From: Alicyclobacillus sp.
Lineage (GTDB): Bacteria; Bacillota; Bacilli; Alicyclobacillales; Alicyclobacillaceae
Reading direction: 5' to 3'
DNA length: 64,000 bases
NCBI GenBank assembly: GCA_023511295.1
Contig: JAIMBT010000012.1
Location: 53,815-117,814, forward strand
In this document: in pieces, positions 18,332 to 27,613 of the stretch
How positions within the stretch are numbered: position 1 is the first letter of the stretch
Layout of the letters: the number at the start of each line of letters is the position of its first letter
Made by a program: the position numbers and the translations under genes
The notes under the pieces: generated by a model
What the model was told of the DNA's origin: nothing
Seen by the model: only the letters and a program-made list of their open reading frames with translations
Databases searched by the model: none

Positions 18332-20227
18332 ATGAAACGCAAACCTCGCATGGATAGGCTCGACGTTGTGTCTCGGTGGATGGAGGCGTTCGCACCCGCC
18401 GTCTACCAGTTTGCGTGCTTGTACACGGGATCTCGCGTGGGTGGGGAAGACCTGACGGTGCGAGCCTTTGCGAACGCGCTCCGCCGTTACGATATCGCAC
18501 ATTTGTTTTTGTCAGACGCGAACGCCATGTTCGCATCCCTCGCGGCAACGTGCAAGGAATTGGAGCCGTTGGATGGCGCCGTCGGCGCTGTCCAGGACGC
18601 GTGGGGAGATGTTCAGCGCCTGCGCCCCGAGCTGCGGGCGCTGTTGCTGTTGTACGCCATCGGCCGGAGAGATGTGGCGGACCTCAGCCGCATCCTCCTC
18701 CTACCCGGCCGGGTGGTGCTCGCACGCTTGCACGCCGCCTGTGCGGCGTTACATCCGCACGTGGAACCACCGCGGGGGGGAGTCGAGAGCGACGGGCTGA
18801 TTCGCGCGGTCTCCGAAGACTTGCTCGCGCGGGTGAGCGGGCTGGACGTTCCAGAGGAGTTGTGGGTGCGCATCCGGAAGGTCGTGTGGGCGACAGATCG
18901 CGAACTGGAGGCGGGAAGACGTCACCGCGGCCCGCGTTGGCTTGTCTACGCGGTGGTGTGTACGGTCTTGTTTGGTGCCGTTGCAGTCGACATCGGAGCG
19001 AGAGAGAGCCCAGTGGCGGGTGCGCAAATGGCCGTCAACCGGAACACGCCGCCGGTGCTCGCGGGCGGTCTGCCAGACCCGCTGCAAAACCTTCCGGTGG
19101 TGACACAGGCCCAGTTTTCGCTGTCGCAGATGCCGCCGTCGGATCTTCTCAGTCACGTCGCCATCTCGGATACAGCGATGTACTTCCCGCAGTTGAGACA
19201 GTCCGTCAATACCTGGCCGTCTATCGACGTCTCGTCGGTGCAACTCGGCAGGACGGGACAACCGTTCGATGCAGCCCTCGCAACCAGTGGGACCATCCCG
19301 CTGGTCCCACCGATTGAAAACGGCGTGACGTCAGGTGACAACTGGAAGATTGCAGACTGGGATTTTGACGTATCCGGTGACTGGGCGTATGCCTCCGTCA
19401 CGTGGGGCGACGGCAATTCGAACCGTTCGGTGGTCCAGGTCTATGGCCTCTACTTACCGACAGGAAAGTCGGGTCTCGCGCTTTCGGTCGACGTACCACA
19501 GGGCGGAGCGGCCGTTGCAGCGATGGGGCGCAACCGCGTGGTCATCCAAACCGGTGTCCGCAACTCGACGAAGGCTGTTGCCGCACCGAGCACTTCGGCG
19601 AATGCGGCGGCACAGGGCACGAGCGGTGGACCGAGTGGGGCGGCCGGAGGCGGGGATATAGCGGCCAACCGCGCCAGCAGCAATGCCGTCCCTGGCGCGC
19701 CAGGTGGCGGGGCCACGGCCAGTGTTCAGGCCAAACTGGTCGGGTTGCCTGTGAACGTGTATCGAGTGTACGGCACACAGCCTCTCCAGTCGCTGGTGAA
19801 GTCGTCGCAGATCGGCGCGCCCTTCGGGTTGATGGAAGACCCAACCGTGTTTCCCGACGGCGTACTGTTCACGGGGATATCGGGGGCGGCGTCGCTGCCG
19901 CTTGAGCCCAACACGGAGTGGTACCTGCTCAACTGGAACGGCGACCTGAGTAAATTCACGGGCCCGCCGGACGACGGTCAGCAGCACTGGGCTGTGATGG
20001 GTGCCGCGAACGACCTGTGGTGGGTTGAGACCACGCCCAGCCCCAGCGCGACGCGGTTGCAGGCCTGGCAGGTGTTGATGGCGCCGCTGGCGACACAAAG
20101 CGGCTCCACGCCGGCAGCTCTGAGTCTGGACGGGTCGGTGGCGTGGTTCACCGCCTACCAGTCGCACGTGGCCTGGATTCAAAGTACCGGGGGCCGGTTG
20201 GAACTGGTGGTTTCCGCCGTGCAGTGA
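18332..20227 (+). CDS. sigma-like N-terminus / membrane span / exported beta-rich domain protein
   Basis: 631 residues with an unusual build. Residues about 1-160 are helical and carry a layout like a degenerate ECF sigma factor (WMEAFAPAVYQFACLYTGSR..., then LRALLLLYAIGRRDVADLSRILLLPGRVVLARLH, like regions 2 and 4). A single span follows (WLVYAVVCTVLFGAVAVDIGA, about 205-225). The remaining 400 residues are beta-rich with repeated WxYAS/WAVMG-type stretches and a long Ala/Gly/Ser linker (about 415-470), perhaps a propeller outside the cell. ATG at 18332 follows GGAGGGTGTC, with TACAAT about 40 nt before. A membrane-tethered sensor or regulator is a guess; the sigma resemblance is weak. Confidence 0.65.
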   Translation: MKRKPRMDRLDVVSRWMEAFAPAVYQFACLYTGSRVGGEDLTVRAFANALRRYDIAHLFLSDANAMFASLAATCKELEPLDGAVGAVQDAWGDVQRLRPELRALLLLYAIGRRDVADLSRILLLPGRVVLARLHAACAALHPHVEPPRGGVESDGLIRAVSEDLLARVSGLDVPEELWVRIRKVVWATDRELEAGRRHRGPRWLVYAVVCTVLFGAVAVDIGARESPVAGAQMAVNRNTPPVLAGGLPDPLQNLPVVTQAQFSLSQMPPSDLLSHVAISDTAMYFPQLRQSVNTWPSIDVSSVQLGRTGQPFDAALATSGTIPLVPPIENGVTSGDNWKIADWDFDVSGDWAYASVTWGDGNSNRSVVQVYGLYLPTGKSGLALSVDVPQGGAAVAAMGRNRVVIQTGVRNSTKAVAAPSTSANAAAQGTSGGPSGAAGGGDIAANRASSNAVPGAPGGGATASVQAKLVGLPVNVYRVYGTQPLQSLVKSSQIGAPFGLMEDPTVFPDGVLFTGISGAASLPLEPNTEWYLLNWNGDLSKFTGPPDDGQQHWAVMGAANDLWWVETTPSPSATRLQAWQVLMAPLATQSGSTPAALSLDGSVAWFTAYQSHVAWIQSTGGRLELVVSAVQ

Positions 20228-20260
20228 TACCGTCAAAGGCGGAGGAGAGGGGGGACGGTC

Positions 20261-22105
20261 GTGCAGGAACCGGTTCGCGAGAAACTCCGGCTGCTGCCCG
20301 TTCAGCCGGGCGTGTATTTAATGAAGGATAACCGGGGCCGAGTCATCTACGTCGGCAAGGCCAAGGTGTTGCGCAATCGTGTCCGGTCGTATTTTACCGG
20401 CTCCCACGACCGCAAGACACAGCGGATGGTATCCCAGGTTGCGGACTTTGAGTACATCGTGACCGATACCGTGGTGGAGGCCCTCGTCCTCGAGTGCAAC
20501 CTGATTAAACAGTACTCGCCCCAGTACAACATCATGCTGCGGGATGATAAGGCCTACCCGTATATCAAGATCACCAACGAGCCGCACCCACGCCTCGAGA
20601 TTGTCCGGCGCGTTCAAAAGGACAAAGCGAAGTACTTCGGTCCGTACCCCAACGCGAGTTCCGCCGCGGAGACGAAGAAGTTGCTGGAACGACTGTATCC
20701 TTTGCGAAAATGCAAGCGACTGAAGAAGAAAGTCTGCCTCTATTACCACATCGGCCAGTGCTTGGCGCCTTGCGAGTTTGCTGTGGCGAATGAAACCTAC
20801 GACCAAATCATCCGCGAGATCTCGAGCTTCTTAAACGGCGGGCACCGCGAGATTGTGAAGGACTTGCGAGAACAGATGGAGCGCGAAGCCGAGCGCCTCC
20901 ACTTCGAGCGGGCGAAGGACCTGCGGGACCTCATCGCCCATATCGAGCGCGTGATGGAGGAGCAGAAGGTGACGGTCGCCGACCAGGTTGACCGGGACGT
21001 GTTCGGGTACTATGCCGACAAAGGGTTGCTCTGTGTACAGGTGTTCTACGTGCGTGCAGGCAAACTGATTGAGCGGTCGGTCAGCGTGATGCGACACTAC
21101 GGGGAGCCCGCCGAAGATTTCCTGTCCTACGTGGAACAGTTTTACTACCAGCATGCCGATGTCCCGAAGGAAGTCCTGTTGCCGCAGGGAATCGACAGCG
21201 GTCCGCTGGCCGGTTGGCTTGGCACCAAGGTCTTGCACCCCCAACGGGGTGCCAAGCGGCAGTTGGTGGACCTCGCGACGGAGAACGCACGCCTCGCGTT
21301 GGAGGAGCGGTTCCGGTTGATGGAGCGAGATCAGGACCGTACGCTCGGAGCGGTGGCGCAGTTGGCGGACATTCTCGGTATTCCAGGTGCATCGCGGATA
21401 GAGGCGTTTGACAACTCGAACATCCAGGGGGCTGACCCGGTCGCCGCGATGGTTGTATTCCACGACGGACAGCCGCTGCGCTCTGAGTACCGGAAGTATA
21501 AGATCCGGTCCGTCCAAGGCCCGGACGACTACGCTTCGATGCGGGAAGTGGTCCGCCGCCGCTACCTGCGCGCGTTGCGGGAGCGGACGAACTTGCCCGA
21601 CCTGATTGTCGTCGACGGTGGACGCGGCCATTTGAATGCCGTCCTCGACGTGCTCGAAGATGAACTCGACCTCGATATCCCGGTGTGCGGACTGGCGAAG
21701 GATGACCGTCACAAGACCAGCCAGCTATTCTTCATGCGCGACCCGGAGCCGGTGCCGATAGACCGGCATTCGCAGGCGTTCTATCTGCTGGAGCGCGTGC
21801 AGGAAGAGGTGCATCGGTACGCCGTGACCTTTCACCGCCAGACCCGCAAGAAGACGGGGCTGGCGTCGGTCCTCGACGGTATCCCGGGCATCGGACCGCA
21901 GCGCAGAAAGGCGCTCTTGAAGCGATTCGGGTCGCTCACGGCAATCCGTTCCGCGGACGTCGCCGAGCTGCAGTCGGCCGGTCTCAGCCGAGCGCTGGCA
22001 GAAGCCGTTTTGGCCCACCTGGCCGAGCTGCCGGGGGGCAGACGCCCGGAGGAGCCCGCGGTTCCACCCGGAACGGCGGCGGAGGACCCTGGCGTTCAGG
22101 GTTGA
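20261..22105 (+). CDS. uvrC: UvrABC excinuclease subunit C
   Basis: Cuts both sides of bulky DNA lesions marked by UvrAB. 614 residues. The N-terminal GIY-YIG nuclease is QPGVYLMKDNRGRVIYVGKA; the UVR motif lies about 200-235 (LREQMEREAERLHFERAKDL); the RNase H-like C-terminal nuclease includes IEAFDNSNIQGADPVAAMVV and LIVVDGGRGHLNAVLDVL; tandem HhH follows (LDGIPGIGPQRRKALLKRFG). GTG start with AGGAGAGGGGGG upstream. It precedes sdhCAB, as in B. subtilis. Confidence 0.95.
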   Translation: MQEPVREKLRLLPVQPGVYLMKDNRGRVIYVGKAKVLRNRVRSYFTGSHDRKTQRMVSQVADFEYIVTDTVVEALVLECNLIKQYSPQYNIMLRDDKAYPYIKITNEPHPRLEIVRRVQKDKAKYFGPYPNASSAAETKKLLERLYPLRKCKRLKKKVCLYYHIGQCLAPCEFAVANETYDQIIREISSFLNGGHREIVKDLREQMEREAERLHFERAKDLRDLIAHIERVMEEQKVTVADQVDRDVFGYYADKGLLCVQVFYVRAGKLIERSVSVMRHYGEPAEDFLSYVEQFYYQHADVPKEVLLPQGIDSGPLAGWLGTKVLHPQRGAKRQLVDLATENARLALEERFRLMERDQDRTLGAVAQLADILGIPGASRIEAFDNSNIQGADPVAAMVVFHDGQPLRSEYRKYKIRSVQGPDDYASMREVVRRRYLRALRERTNLPDLIVVDGGRGHLNAVLDVLEDELDLDIPVCGLAKDDRHKTSQLFFMRDPEPVPIDRHSQAFYLLERVQEEVHRYAVTFHRQTRKKTGLASVLDGIPGIGPQRRKALLKRFGSLTAIRSADVAELQSAGLSRALAEAVLAHLAELPGGRRPEEPAVPPGTAAEDPGVQG

Positions 22106-22137
22106 GCGGTGCGGGGGTCGGATGCTGTCGGGTTTTC

Positions 22138-22166
22138 TTGACGCTGCCCATGCCAATTAGTACAAT
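22138..22166 (+). promoter_or_regulatory. promoter of sdhCAB
   Basis: TTGACG (22138-22143), 17-nt spacer, TACAAT (22161-22166). It leaves a 125-nt leader before the sdhC start. Confidence 0.75.
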
Positions 22167-22185
22167 TTGATCTGGAAACCGAACC

Positions 22186-22278
22186 CCCTACCCGATAGGC
22201 AGTCGACAATCGACTGCCGTTACATATGCGCGCGCACAGACCCCAGGGGGATTGCGCCACTGATCATCGGGGGTAGGG
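22186..22278 (+). promoter_or_regulatory. structured 5' leader of sdhCAB
   Basis: A perfect 9-bp hairpin with a 3-nt loop (GGCAGTCGA at 22198-22206, complement at 22210-22218) stands early in the leader. CCCTACCC (22186-22193) can pair with GGGTAGGG (22271-22278) a few bases before the AAAGGAGG of sdhC, closing a multibranch fold next to the ribosome site. Message stability or translation control is possible; no known riboswitch class was recognised. Confidence 0.5.
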
Positions 22279-22298
22279 TACTGAAAGGAGGCACATGC

Positions 22299-22922
22299 GT
22301 GGCACAAGCACAGCAGAGTTCGCAGTTCTTGCTACGCCGATTGCACACCCTGGCGGGTGTCGTTCCGGTAGGGTTGTTCCTCCTGGAGCACTTGTTCACC
22401 AACGCCATGGCCACGGCACCAAACGGAGCGGTTCAGTTCAACCGTGCAGTGGATGTCATCCAGCACATCCCGCTCCTGCACTTCGTCGAGTTCTTCTTTA
22501 TCTTCCTGCCCCTCATCTACCACGGGGTGTACGGACTGTACGTCGCGTTCACGTCTGGTTACAACGCTGGGCAGTACTCCTGGACGCGCAACATTCTCTT
22601 CATGCTGCAGCGCATCACCGGGATCATCACGTTTGTCTTCATCATCTTCCACCTGTGGACAACCCGCTTCTCTGGCAAGGCACCGACGTTCCAGATGGTG
22701 CATGAGTTGGTGAGCAACCCCGCCTACTTCTGGTTCATGATCATCGGCGTGGTTGCAGCGACCTTCCACTTTGCCAACGGCTTGTGGTCCTTCTGCATCC
22801 ACTGGGGCATCACAGTCGGCGCTCGGGCGCAGCGGGTGACGGCGGCGGTCACCATGGTGATCTTCGTAGTCTTGGCCGCGGTGGGCGTCGACGCGATTGT
22901 CGCGTTTACACATTCCGCGTAA
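22299..22922 (+). CDS. sdhC: succinate dehydrogenase cytochrome b558 subunit
   Basis: Membrane anchor of complex II, binding two haems b and menaquinone. 207 residues with five hydrophobic spans; candidate haem-ligand histidines lie in LLRRLHTLAGVVP, FLLEHLF, IYHGVYG and FIIFHLWT. This is the single-subunit Bacillus type, with no SdhD. GTG at 22299 with AAAGGAGG 8 nt upstream. First gene of sdhCAB. Confidence 0.93.
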   Translation: MAQAQQSSQFLLRRLHTLAGVVPVGLFLLEHLFTNAMATAPNGAVQFNRAVDVIQHIPLLHFVEFFFIFLPLIYHGVYGLYVAFTSGYNAGQYSWTRNILFMLQRITGIITFVFIIFHLWTTRFSGKAPTFQMVHELVSNPAYFWFMIIGVVAATFHFANGLWSFCIHWGITVGARAQRVTAAVTMVIFVVLAAVGVDAIVAFTHSA

Positions 22923-22935
22923 GGAGGGGACACAC

Positions 22936-24696
22936 ATGAGCAACCAACGCATCATCGTCGTCGGGGGCGGTTTGGCCGGCCTGATGACGACCATCAAAAT
23001 CGCGGAAGCCGGAATCCCGGTCGACCTGTTCTCCCTGGTCCCCGTCAAGCGTTCGCATTCTGTGTGCGCACAGGGCGGCATCAACGGTGCCGTGAACACC
23101 AAAGGCGAGGGCGATTCGCCTTGGGAGCACTTTGACGATACCATCTACGGTGGCGACTTTCTGGCGAACCAGCGTCAGGTACTCGGTATGTGCGAAGCGG
23201 CTCCAGGCATCATCCACCTGCTCGACCGGATGGGTGTGATGTTCAACCGCACGCCGGAGGGCCTGCTCGACTTCCGCCGTTTCGGTGGGACGAAACACCA
23301 CCGCACGGCGTTTGCCGGTGCGTCGACAGGACAACAGTTGCTTTACGCGCTGGACGAACAGGTTCGCCGCCACGAGGTGGCTGGCCTCGTCCAGAAGTAC
23401 GAAGGATGGGACTTCCTCGGGGCGGTCCTCGATGACGAGGGCATCTGCCGTGGGATTGTGGCGCAGGACCTGCGCTCCATGGAGATCCGCGCCTTCCGCG
23501 GCGATGCCGTGGTGATGTGCACGGGTGGCATCGGGATGGTGTTCGGGAAGAGCACCAACTCGATGATCAACACGGGTTCCGCGACCTCCATCCTCTATCA
23601 ACAAGGGGTCAAGTACGGCAATCCAGAGATGATTCAAGTCCACCCGACGGCCATTCCGGGCGACGACAAGCTGCGCCTGATGTCGGAATCCGCTCGCGGT
23701 GAGGGTGGCCGCGTTTGGACGTACAAGGATGGCAAGCCGTGGTATTTCTTGGAGGAGATGTACCCGGAGTACGGAAACCTCGTCCCGCGCGACGTGGCGA
23801 CCCGCGCCATCTTCGATGTGTGCGTAAACCAGGGACTGGGTATCGACGGGCAAAACCAGGTGTACCTGGACCTCTCCCATATCCCTGCGGAGATCTTGAA
23901 CGTCAAGCTCGGCAACATCATGGACATCTACGAGAAGTTCGTCGGAGATGACCCCCGCAAGGTTCCGATGCGCATCTTCCCAGGCATGCATTACAGCATG
24001 GGCGGTCTGTGGGTGGACATCGACCAGCAGACGAACATCCCCGGCTTGTTCGCCGCCGGTGAGTGCGAGTATCAGTACCACGGCGCGAACCGCCTCGGTG
24101 CCAACTCGCTGTTGTCCTGCATCTACGGCGGGATGATTGCCGGTCCGAACGCCGTCAACTACATCAAGGGACTGAAGCGGTCGAGCGAGGACGTCTCGTC
24201 CACGGTGTTCGACGGCCGTCTGCGCGAAGAACAGGAGAAGTTCGACAACCTGCTGCGCATGGAAGGCGACGAAAACCCATATCGGCTGCATCGAGAACTG
24301 GGCAAGATCATGACCGACAACGTCACGGTCGTGCGTTACAACGACCGCCTGAAGCAGACCGACGAGAAGATTCAAGAACTGATGGAGCGCTACAAGCGGA
24401 TCAACATGGCGGACCGCTCGCGGTGGGAAAACCAGATGGCGCAGTTCACGCGACACCTGTGGAACATGTTGCAGATGGCGCGCGCGATTACCATCGGTGC
24501 CCTGTTGCGCGACGAGAGCCGCGGTGCGCACTACAAGCCCGATTTTCCAGAGCGCGATGACGAGCGCTTCCTGAAGACGACCATCGCGACGTGGACGCCG
24601 GACGGGCCCGAAATCACCTACGAAGACGTGGACGTGTCCCTAATCCCTCCGCGTAAACGCAACTACGCTGTGGCGAAGGAGGAGACCGCACAATGA
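22936..24696 (+). CDS. sdhA: succinate dehydrogenase flavoprotein subunit
   Basis: Oxidises succinate to fumarate with covalent FAD. 586 residues. The dinucleotide fold is IIVVGGGLAGLMTTIKIAEA; the His of RSHSVCAQGGINGA is the FAD attachment site; HPTAIPGDDKLRLMSESARG contains active-site residues; YSMGGLWVD and GANRLGANSLLSCI complete the FAD domain. ATG at 22936 after AAGGAGGGG. Ends in an ATGA overlap with sdhB. Confidence 0.97.
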   Translation: MSNQRIIVVGGGLAGLMTTIKIAEAGIPVDLFSLVPVKRSHSVCAQGGINGAVNTKGEGDSPWEHFDDTIYGGDFLANQRQVLGMCEAAPGIIHLLDRMGVMFNRTPEGLLDFRRFGGTKHHRTAFAGASTGQQLLYALDEQVRRHEVAGLVQKYEGWDFLGAVLDDEGICRGIVAQDLRSMEIRAFRGDAVVMCTGGIGMVFGKSTNSMINTGSATSILYQQGVKYGNPEMIQVHPTAIPGDDKLRLMSESARGEGGRVWTYKDGKPWYFLEEMYPEYGNLVPRDVATRAIFDVCVNQGLGIDGQNQVYLDLSHIPAEILNVKLGNIMDIYEKFVGDDPRKVPMRIFPGMHYSMGGLWVDIDQQTNIPGLFAAGECEYQYHGANRLGANSLLSCIYGGMIAGPNAVNYIKGLKRSSEDVSSTVFDGRLREEQEKFDNLLRMEGDENPYRLHRELGKIMTDNVTVVRYNDRLKQTDEKIQELMERYKRINMADRSRWENQMAQFTRHLWNMLQMARAITIGALLRDESRGAHYKPDFPERDDERFLKTTIATWTPDGPEITYEDVDVSLIPPRKRNYAVAKEETAQ

Positions 24697-25463
24697 CCGC
24701 AACGGCTGTCGAGACGAAGCGCAAGACGGTCCATCTCATCATCGAGCGTCAGGACAATCCGGACTCCAAACCGTACACGCAGGAGTTCGTGGTTCCATAC
24801 GTGCCGGGAATGAACGTCATCGCGTGTTTGATGGAGATTCAGCGCAACCCGGTCGACAAAGACGGGAAACCCGTTGCACCGGTCACCTGGGAGATGAACT
24901 GCCTCGAAGAGATCTGCGGCGCGTGTATGATGGTCATCAACGGCAAGCCGCGCCAGGCCTGTACTTCGCTGGTCGACCAGTTGGAGCAGCCGATTCGGCT
25001 GAAGCCGGCCCGGACGTTCCCTGTGGTTCGAGACCTGGTGGTGGACCGCAGCCGGATGTTCGACGCGCTGAAGAAGATCAAGGCGTGGATTCCGATTGAC
25101 GGTACCTACGACCTAGGGCCCGGACCGCGGATGCCAGAGAAGGATCGGCAGTGGGCGTACGAGCTGTCGCGTTGTTTCACGTGCGGCGCTTGTCTCGAGG
25201 CGTGCCCGAACGTGAACGAGCGTACCTCGTTCATCGGTCCGTTCGCCATCTCGCAGGCCCGCCTGTTCAACGAGCACCCCACCGGTCAGATGCACCGTGA
25301 GGAGCGGCTCGAGGCGTTGATGGGCGAGGGGGGCATCCACGAGTGCGGTAACGCCCAGAACTGCGTCGAGGTCTGTCCGAAGGGCATTCCGCTGACCACG
25401 TCCATCGCGGCGATGAACCGTCAGGTGACTTGGCACGCCATCGGTGCCTGGTTGAAGAAGTAA
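24693..25463 (+). CDS. sdhB: succinate dehydrogenase iron-sulfur subunit
   Basis: Carries electrons from FAD to quinone. 256 residues. The 2Fe-2S ferredoxin motif is CLEEICGACMMVINGKPRQAC; the 4Fe-4S and 3Fe-4S clusters use CFTCGACLEACPN and CGNAQNCVEVCPKGIP. The ATGA overlap with sdhA suggests translational coupling. Last gene of the operon, followed by a terminator. Confidence 0.96.
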   Translation: MTATAVETKRKTVHLIIERQDNPDSKPYTQEFVVPYVPGMNVIACLMEIQRNPVDKDGKPVAPVTWEMNCLEEICGACMMVINGKPRQACTSLVDQLEQPIRLKPARTFPVVRDLVVDRSRMFDALKKIKAWIPIDGTYDLGPGPRMPEKDRQWAYELSRCFTCGACLEACPNVNERTSFIGPFAISQARLFNEHPTGQMHREERLEALMGEGGIHECGNAQNCVEVCPKGIPLTTSIAAMNRQVTWHAIGAWLKK

Positions 25464-25504
25464 CGTCGGGTATCGCGACAACCCAATCCTCTGACACATT
25501 GGAT

Positions 25505-25532
25505 ACGGTCCGGCACGCTCGTGCCGGGCCGT
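25505..25532 (+). terminator. terminator of sdhCAB
   Basis: Twelve-bp stem with one G:T pair (ACGGTCCGGCAC), GCTC loop, then TTACTTCT. Confidence 0.8.
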
Positions 25533-25584
25533 TTACTTCTGTCTGGACAGGATCATACTGGTACCGAATGGAGGTTTGATCCTG

Positions 25585-26226
25585 TTGAGCAAACGTACGG
25601 AAGCCGGATTCGTAGTTGCCATTGCAGCGTTGACGGTCTTGTCGACGGCGACGGCGTTGCACGATAGAAGCGCCGGACGTCCTGATCCGCTGGCTGGCTG
25701 GCTGCAACGCGGGTGGACGGCAGTGAAAGGGTGGAGCGAGGCGTCCGCGCATGCCGACGTTGTTCCCGACGCGCATCGACCCGTCGGACAACCCGTGCTG
25801 TCGGCGGAGGGTGCTGCGGCTGAAAACGGCCGGGTCGCCCAATCGGGAACCCGTACGAGCTGGGCCAATTCCTCGTGGTCTGCGTCAGATTCGACCCGGC
25901 TGGACCGGATTGGAACCGAGTTGTCGGAGCGGATGACGCCGTCCGACTGGACGACGGTGGAGCAAGCGCTGATGGAAGACACCCCGCAGACCGCGGCTCC
26001 TCGACTCACCGCCATCCTCAACCGCGTCCTCTCTCCGAGCGACGTGCAGTGGCTGCAGGCACAGTTCGGAGGGGCGGAGCCCTTCTCCCCGGAAGATGTG
26101 GCGTTGCTGCAACAGACGTTCCAAGAGGTGCGGGACAACCTAACACCGGGCGAGCAGGCGCTCATCGCGCAGGAACTTCAAAGAATGGGCGTATCCGTGG
26201 GCAATTGGATGATGTCCGGACAGTGA
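25585..26226 (+). CDS. exported or membrane-anchored hypothetical protein
   Basis: About 213 residues. A single N-terminal hydrophobic segment (FVVAIAALTVLSTATAL) reads as an uncleaved signal anchor. The rest is soluble; the C-terminal third (MTPSDWTTVEQALMEDTP... to ELQRMGVSVGNWMM) is helical with paired LSPSD / FSPED / LTPGE turns, possibly three short repeats. TTG at 25585 lies 10 nt after GGAGG. Not recognised. Confidence 0.6.
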   Translation: MSKRTEAGFVVAIAALTVLSTATALHDRSAGRPDPLAGWLQRGWTAVKGWSEASAHADVVPDAHRPVGQPVLSAEGAAAENGRVAQSGTRTSWANSSWSASDSTRLDRIGTELSERMTPSDWTTVEQALMEDTPQTAAPRLTAILNRVLSPSDVQWLQAQFGGAEPFSPEDVALLQQTFQEVRDNLTPGEQALIAQELQRMGVSVGNWMMSGQ

Positions 26227-26343
26227 GGGCCGGAGTCCAGGTTTCTCTGCACGCGCTTGTCCCGCGCTGTCCAGCGTGGCATGATGGTGCATGCAGGGCA
26301 GCTCTGTGCTGTCTCGCGGATTGGAGAAGGAGGGGACGACACG

Positions 26344-26550
26344 GTGGACGACGTGACCACCATCACCGTTCGCGACAATGGGCCGCTTCGGGTCGAAGGA
26401 CCGGTGCGGCTGGTTGACGCAGAAGGGAACGTTTTCGAACACAAGGCAGCGTTTTCACTTTGCCGATGCGGACACTCTCAGAACAAGCCGTTTTGCGACG
26501 GATCCCATCGCACGGTTGGGTTCGAGAGCGCTCCCCGCGCCAGCCGGTGA
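26344..26550 (+). CDS. CDGSH iron-sulfur domain protein
   Basis: 68 residues. The C-terminal half has the 2Fe-2S CDGSH signature CRCGHSQNKPFCDGSH, with three Cys and one His ligand as in mitoNEET-type proteins. GTG start after GGAGGGGACG. Its stop overlaps the start of mtnN (GTGA). Function in Bacilli is unclear; redox or cluster transfer is assumed. It occupies the position of ysmA in B. subtilis but is a different family. Confidence 0.85.
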   Translation: MDDVTTITVRDNGPLRVEGPVRLVDAEGNVFEHKAAFSLCRCGHSQNKPFCDGSHRTVGFESAPRASR

Positions 26551-27269
26551 GTCGCGGGGCGAGTGGGCCGGTTGGTATCATCGCCGCCATGGACGAGGAA
26601 CTCGCTGCCTTGCGCGCAGGCATGGCGGACGAGCAGGCGGTGACCGCCGCCGGCATGGAACTGTACACAGGCACGCTGGCCGGAGTTCCGGTGGTTCTGA
26701 GCCGGTGCGGCATCGGGAAGGCACGGGCGGCAATGGGGGCGGCGCTCCTGTGTGACCGGTACCAGCCAGCAGCGGTGGTGAACACAGGGTCTGCAGGTGG
26801 GCTTGACCCCATCTGCCGCATCGGCGACATCGTGCTCGGTGCGGAGACCGCCTACCACGACGTCGACGCGACCACGTTCGGCTATGCGTACGGTCAAGTA
26901 CCACGCGAGCCAGCGCGGTTTGCAGCCGATGAACACGTCCTGGCGCTGGCCCGCGAAGCTGCGGCCACAATGGACCTCTCCGGGGTCGACGTGCACGTCG
27001 GACTGATTGTCTCGGGAGACCTGTTCCTCGACCAACCGGAGCGAATTGGACATGTCCGTCACCACTTCCCGGATGCGCTCGCCGCCGAAATGGAAGGCGC
27101 CGCCGTTGCGCAAGCGTGCCGTCACTTTGGGGTGCCGTGCTTGGTGGTACGCTCGATTTCTGACGTCGCGGGTACGGCGTCCCGTGTCGACCATACGGCC
27201 TATTTGAAGTTGTCCGCAGAAAACGCATCCCGCCTCGTCATGGGCCTGCTCGCGCGCTGGGGTTCCTAG
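26547..27269 (+). CDS. mtnN: 5'-methylthioadenosine/S-adenosylhomocysteine nucleosidase
   Basis: Splits adenine from MTA and SAH in methionine recycling. 240 residues. VGIIAAMDEELAALRAGM opens the PNP/UDP fold with the catalytic Glu; NTGSAGGLD is the phosphate-like loop; AEMEGAAVAQACRHFGVPC holds the ribose-binding Glu; RSISDVAG has the catalytic Asp. GTG at 26547 overlaps the CDGSH stop by 4 nt, implying coupling. Confidence 0.9.
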   Translation: MSRGASGPVGIIAAMDEELAALRAGMADEQAVTAAGMELYTGTLAGVPVVLSRCGIGKARAAMGAALLCDRYQPAAVVNTGSAGGLDPICRIGDIVLGAETAYHDVDATTFGYAYGQVPREPARFAADEHVLALAREAAATMDLSGVDVHVGLIVSGDLFLDQPERIGHVRHHFPDALAAEMEGAAVAQACRHFGVPCLVVRSISDVAGTASRVDHTAYLKLSAENASRLVMGLLARWGS

Positions 27270-27442
27270 TCGCAGAAGGGCGGGTGCGAGCCGAAGCCAA
27301 GGGGGGACCTCTGAGGCTCCATCCGCCCCCATTCGGGCAGCCCATGTTCGCATCGCTCCGCACGCCAGATCTCACGGCGACATACTATACCGTGACTGTA
27401 TCCCATTCTTGTAGACCGACCGACAAGGAGGGATCAAAGGAA

Positions 27443-27613
27443 ATGGCGTCCGGTAGTGACCTGCGGGGTAAGTCGCTGCTCACGAATCGAGAGCGGGAAG
27501 TCTTTGAGCTGCTTGTACAGGACAAGACGACGAAGGAGATTGCGAAACAGCTATTCGTGAGCGAGAAGACCGTTCGCAATCACATCTCTAATGTAATGTG
27601 TTCAGTTGTGTAA
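27443..27613 (+). pseudogene. gerE: gerE 5' part, interrupted at codon 51 by the ICE
   Basis: First 51 codons of the LuxR-type spore regulator GerE (MASGSDLRGKSLLTNREREV, then FELLVQDKTTKEIAKQLF), including the recognition helix SEKTVRNHISNV. After the att core the frame enters element DNA and stops after five foreign residues (MCSVV). The missing last helix forms the dimer interface in B. subtilis GerE, so this 56-residue product is probably inactive. AAGGAGGG precedes the ATG. Identity is secured by the near-identical sequence to B. subtilis GerE as I remember it and by the sdhB / marR / racE neighbourhood. The rest is at 60,938-61,015. Confidence 0.95.
27583..27594 (+). repeat. left attachment core (attL)
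   Basis: CATCTCTAATGT, shared with 60928-60939. The left flank continues gerE (GCAATCA), the right flank is element DNA (AATGTGTTCAG). Confidence 0.92.

Noticed and set aside
22906..24531. 541-codon minus-strand frame over sdhA
   Set aside because: Antisense shadow of sdhA.
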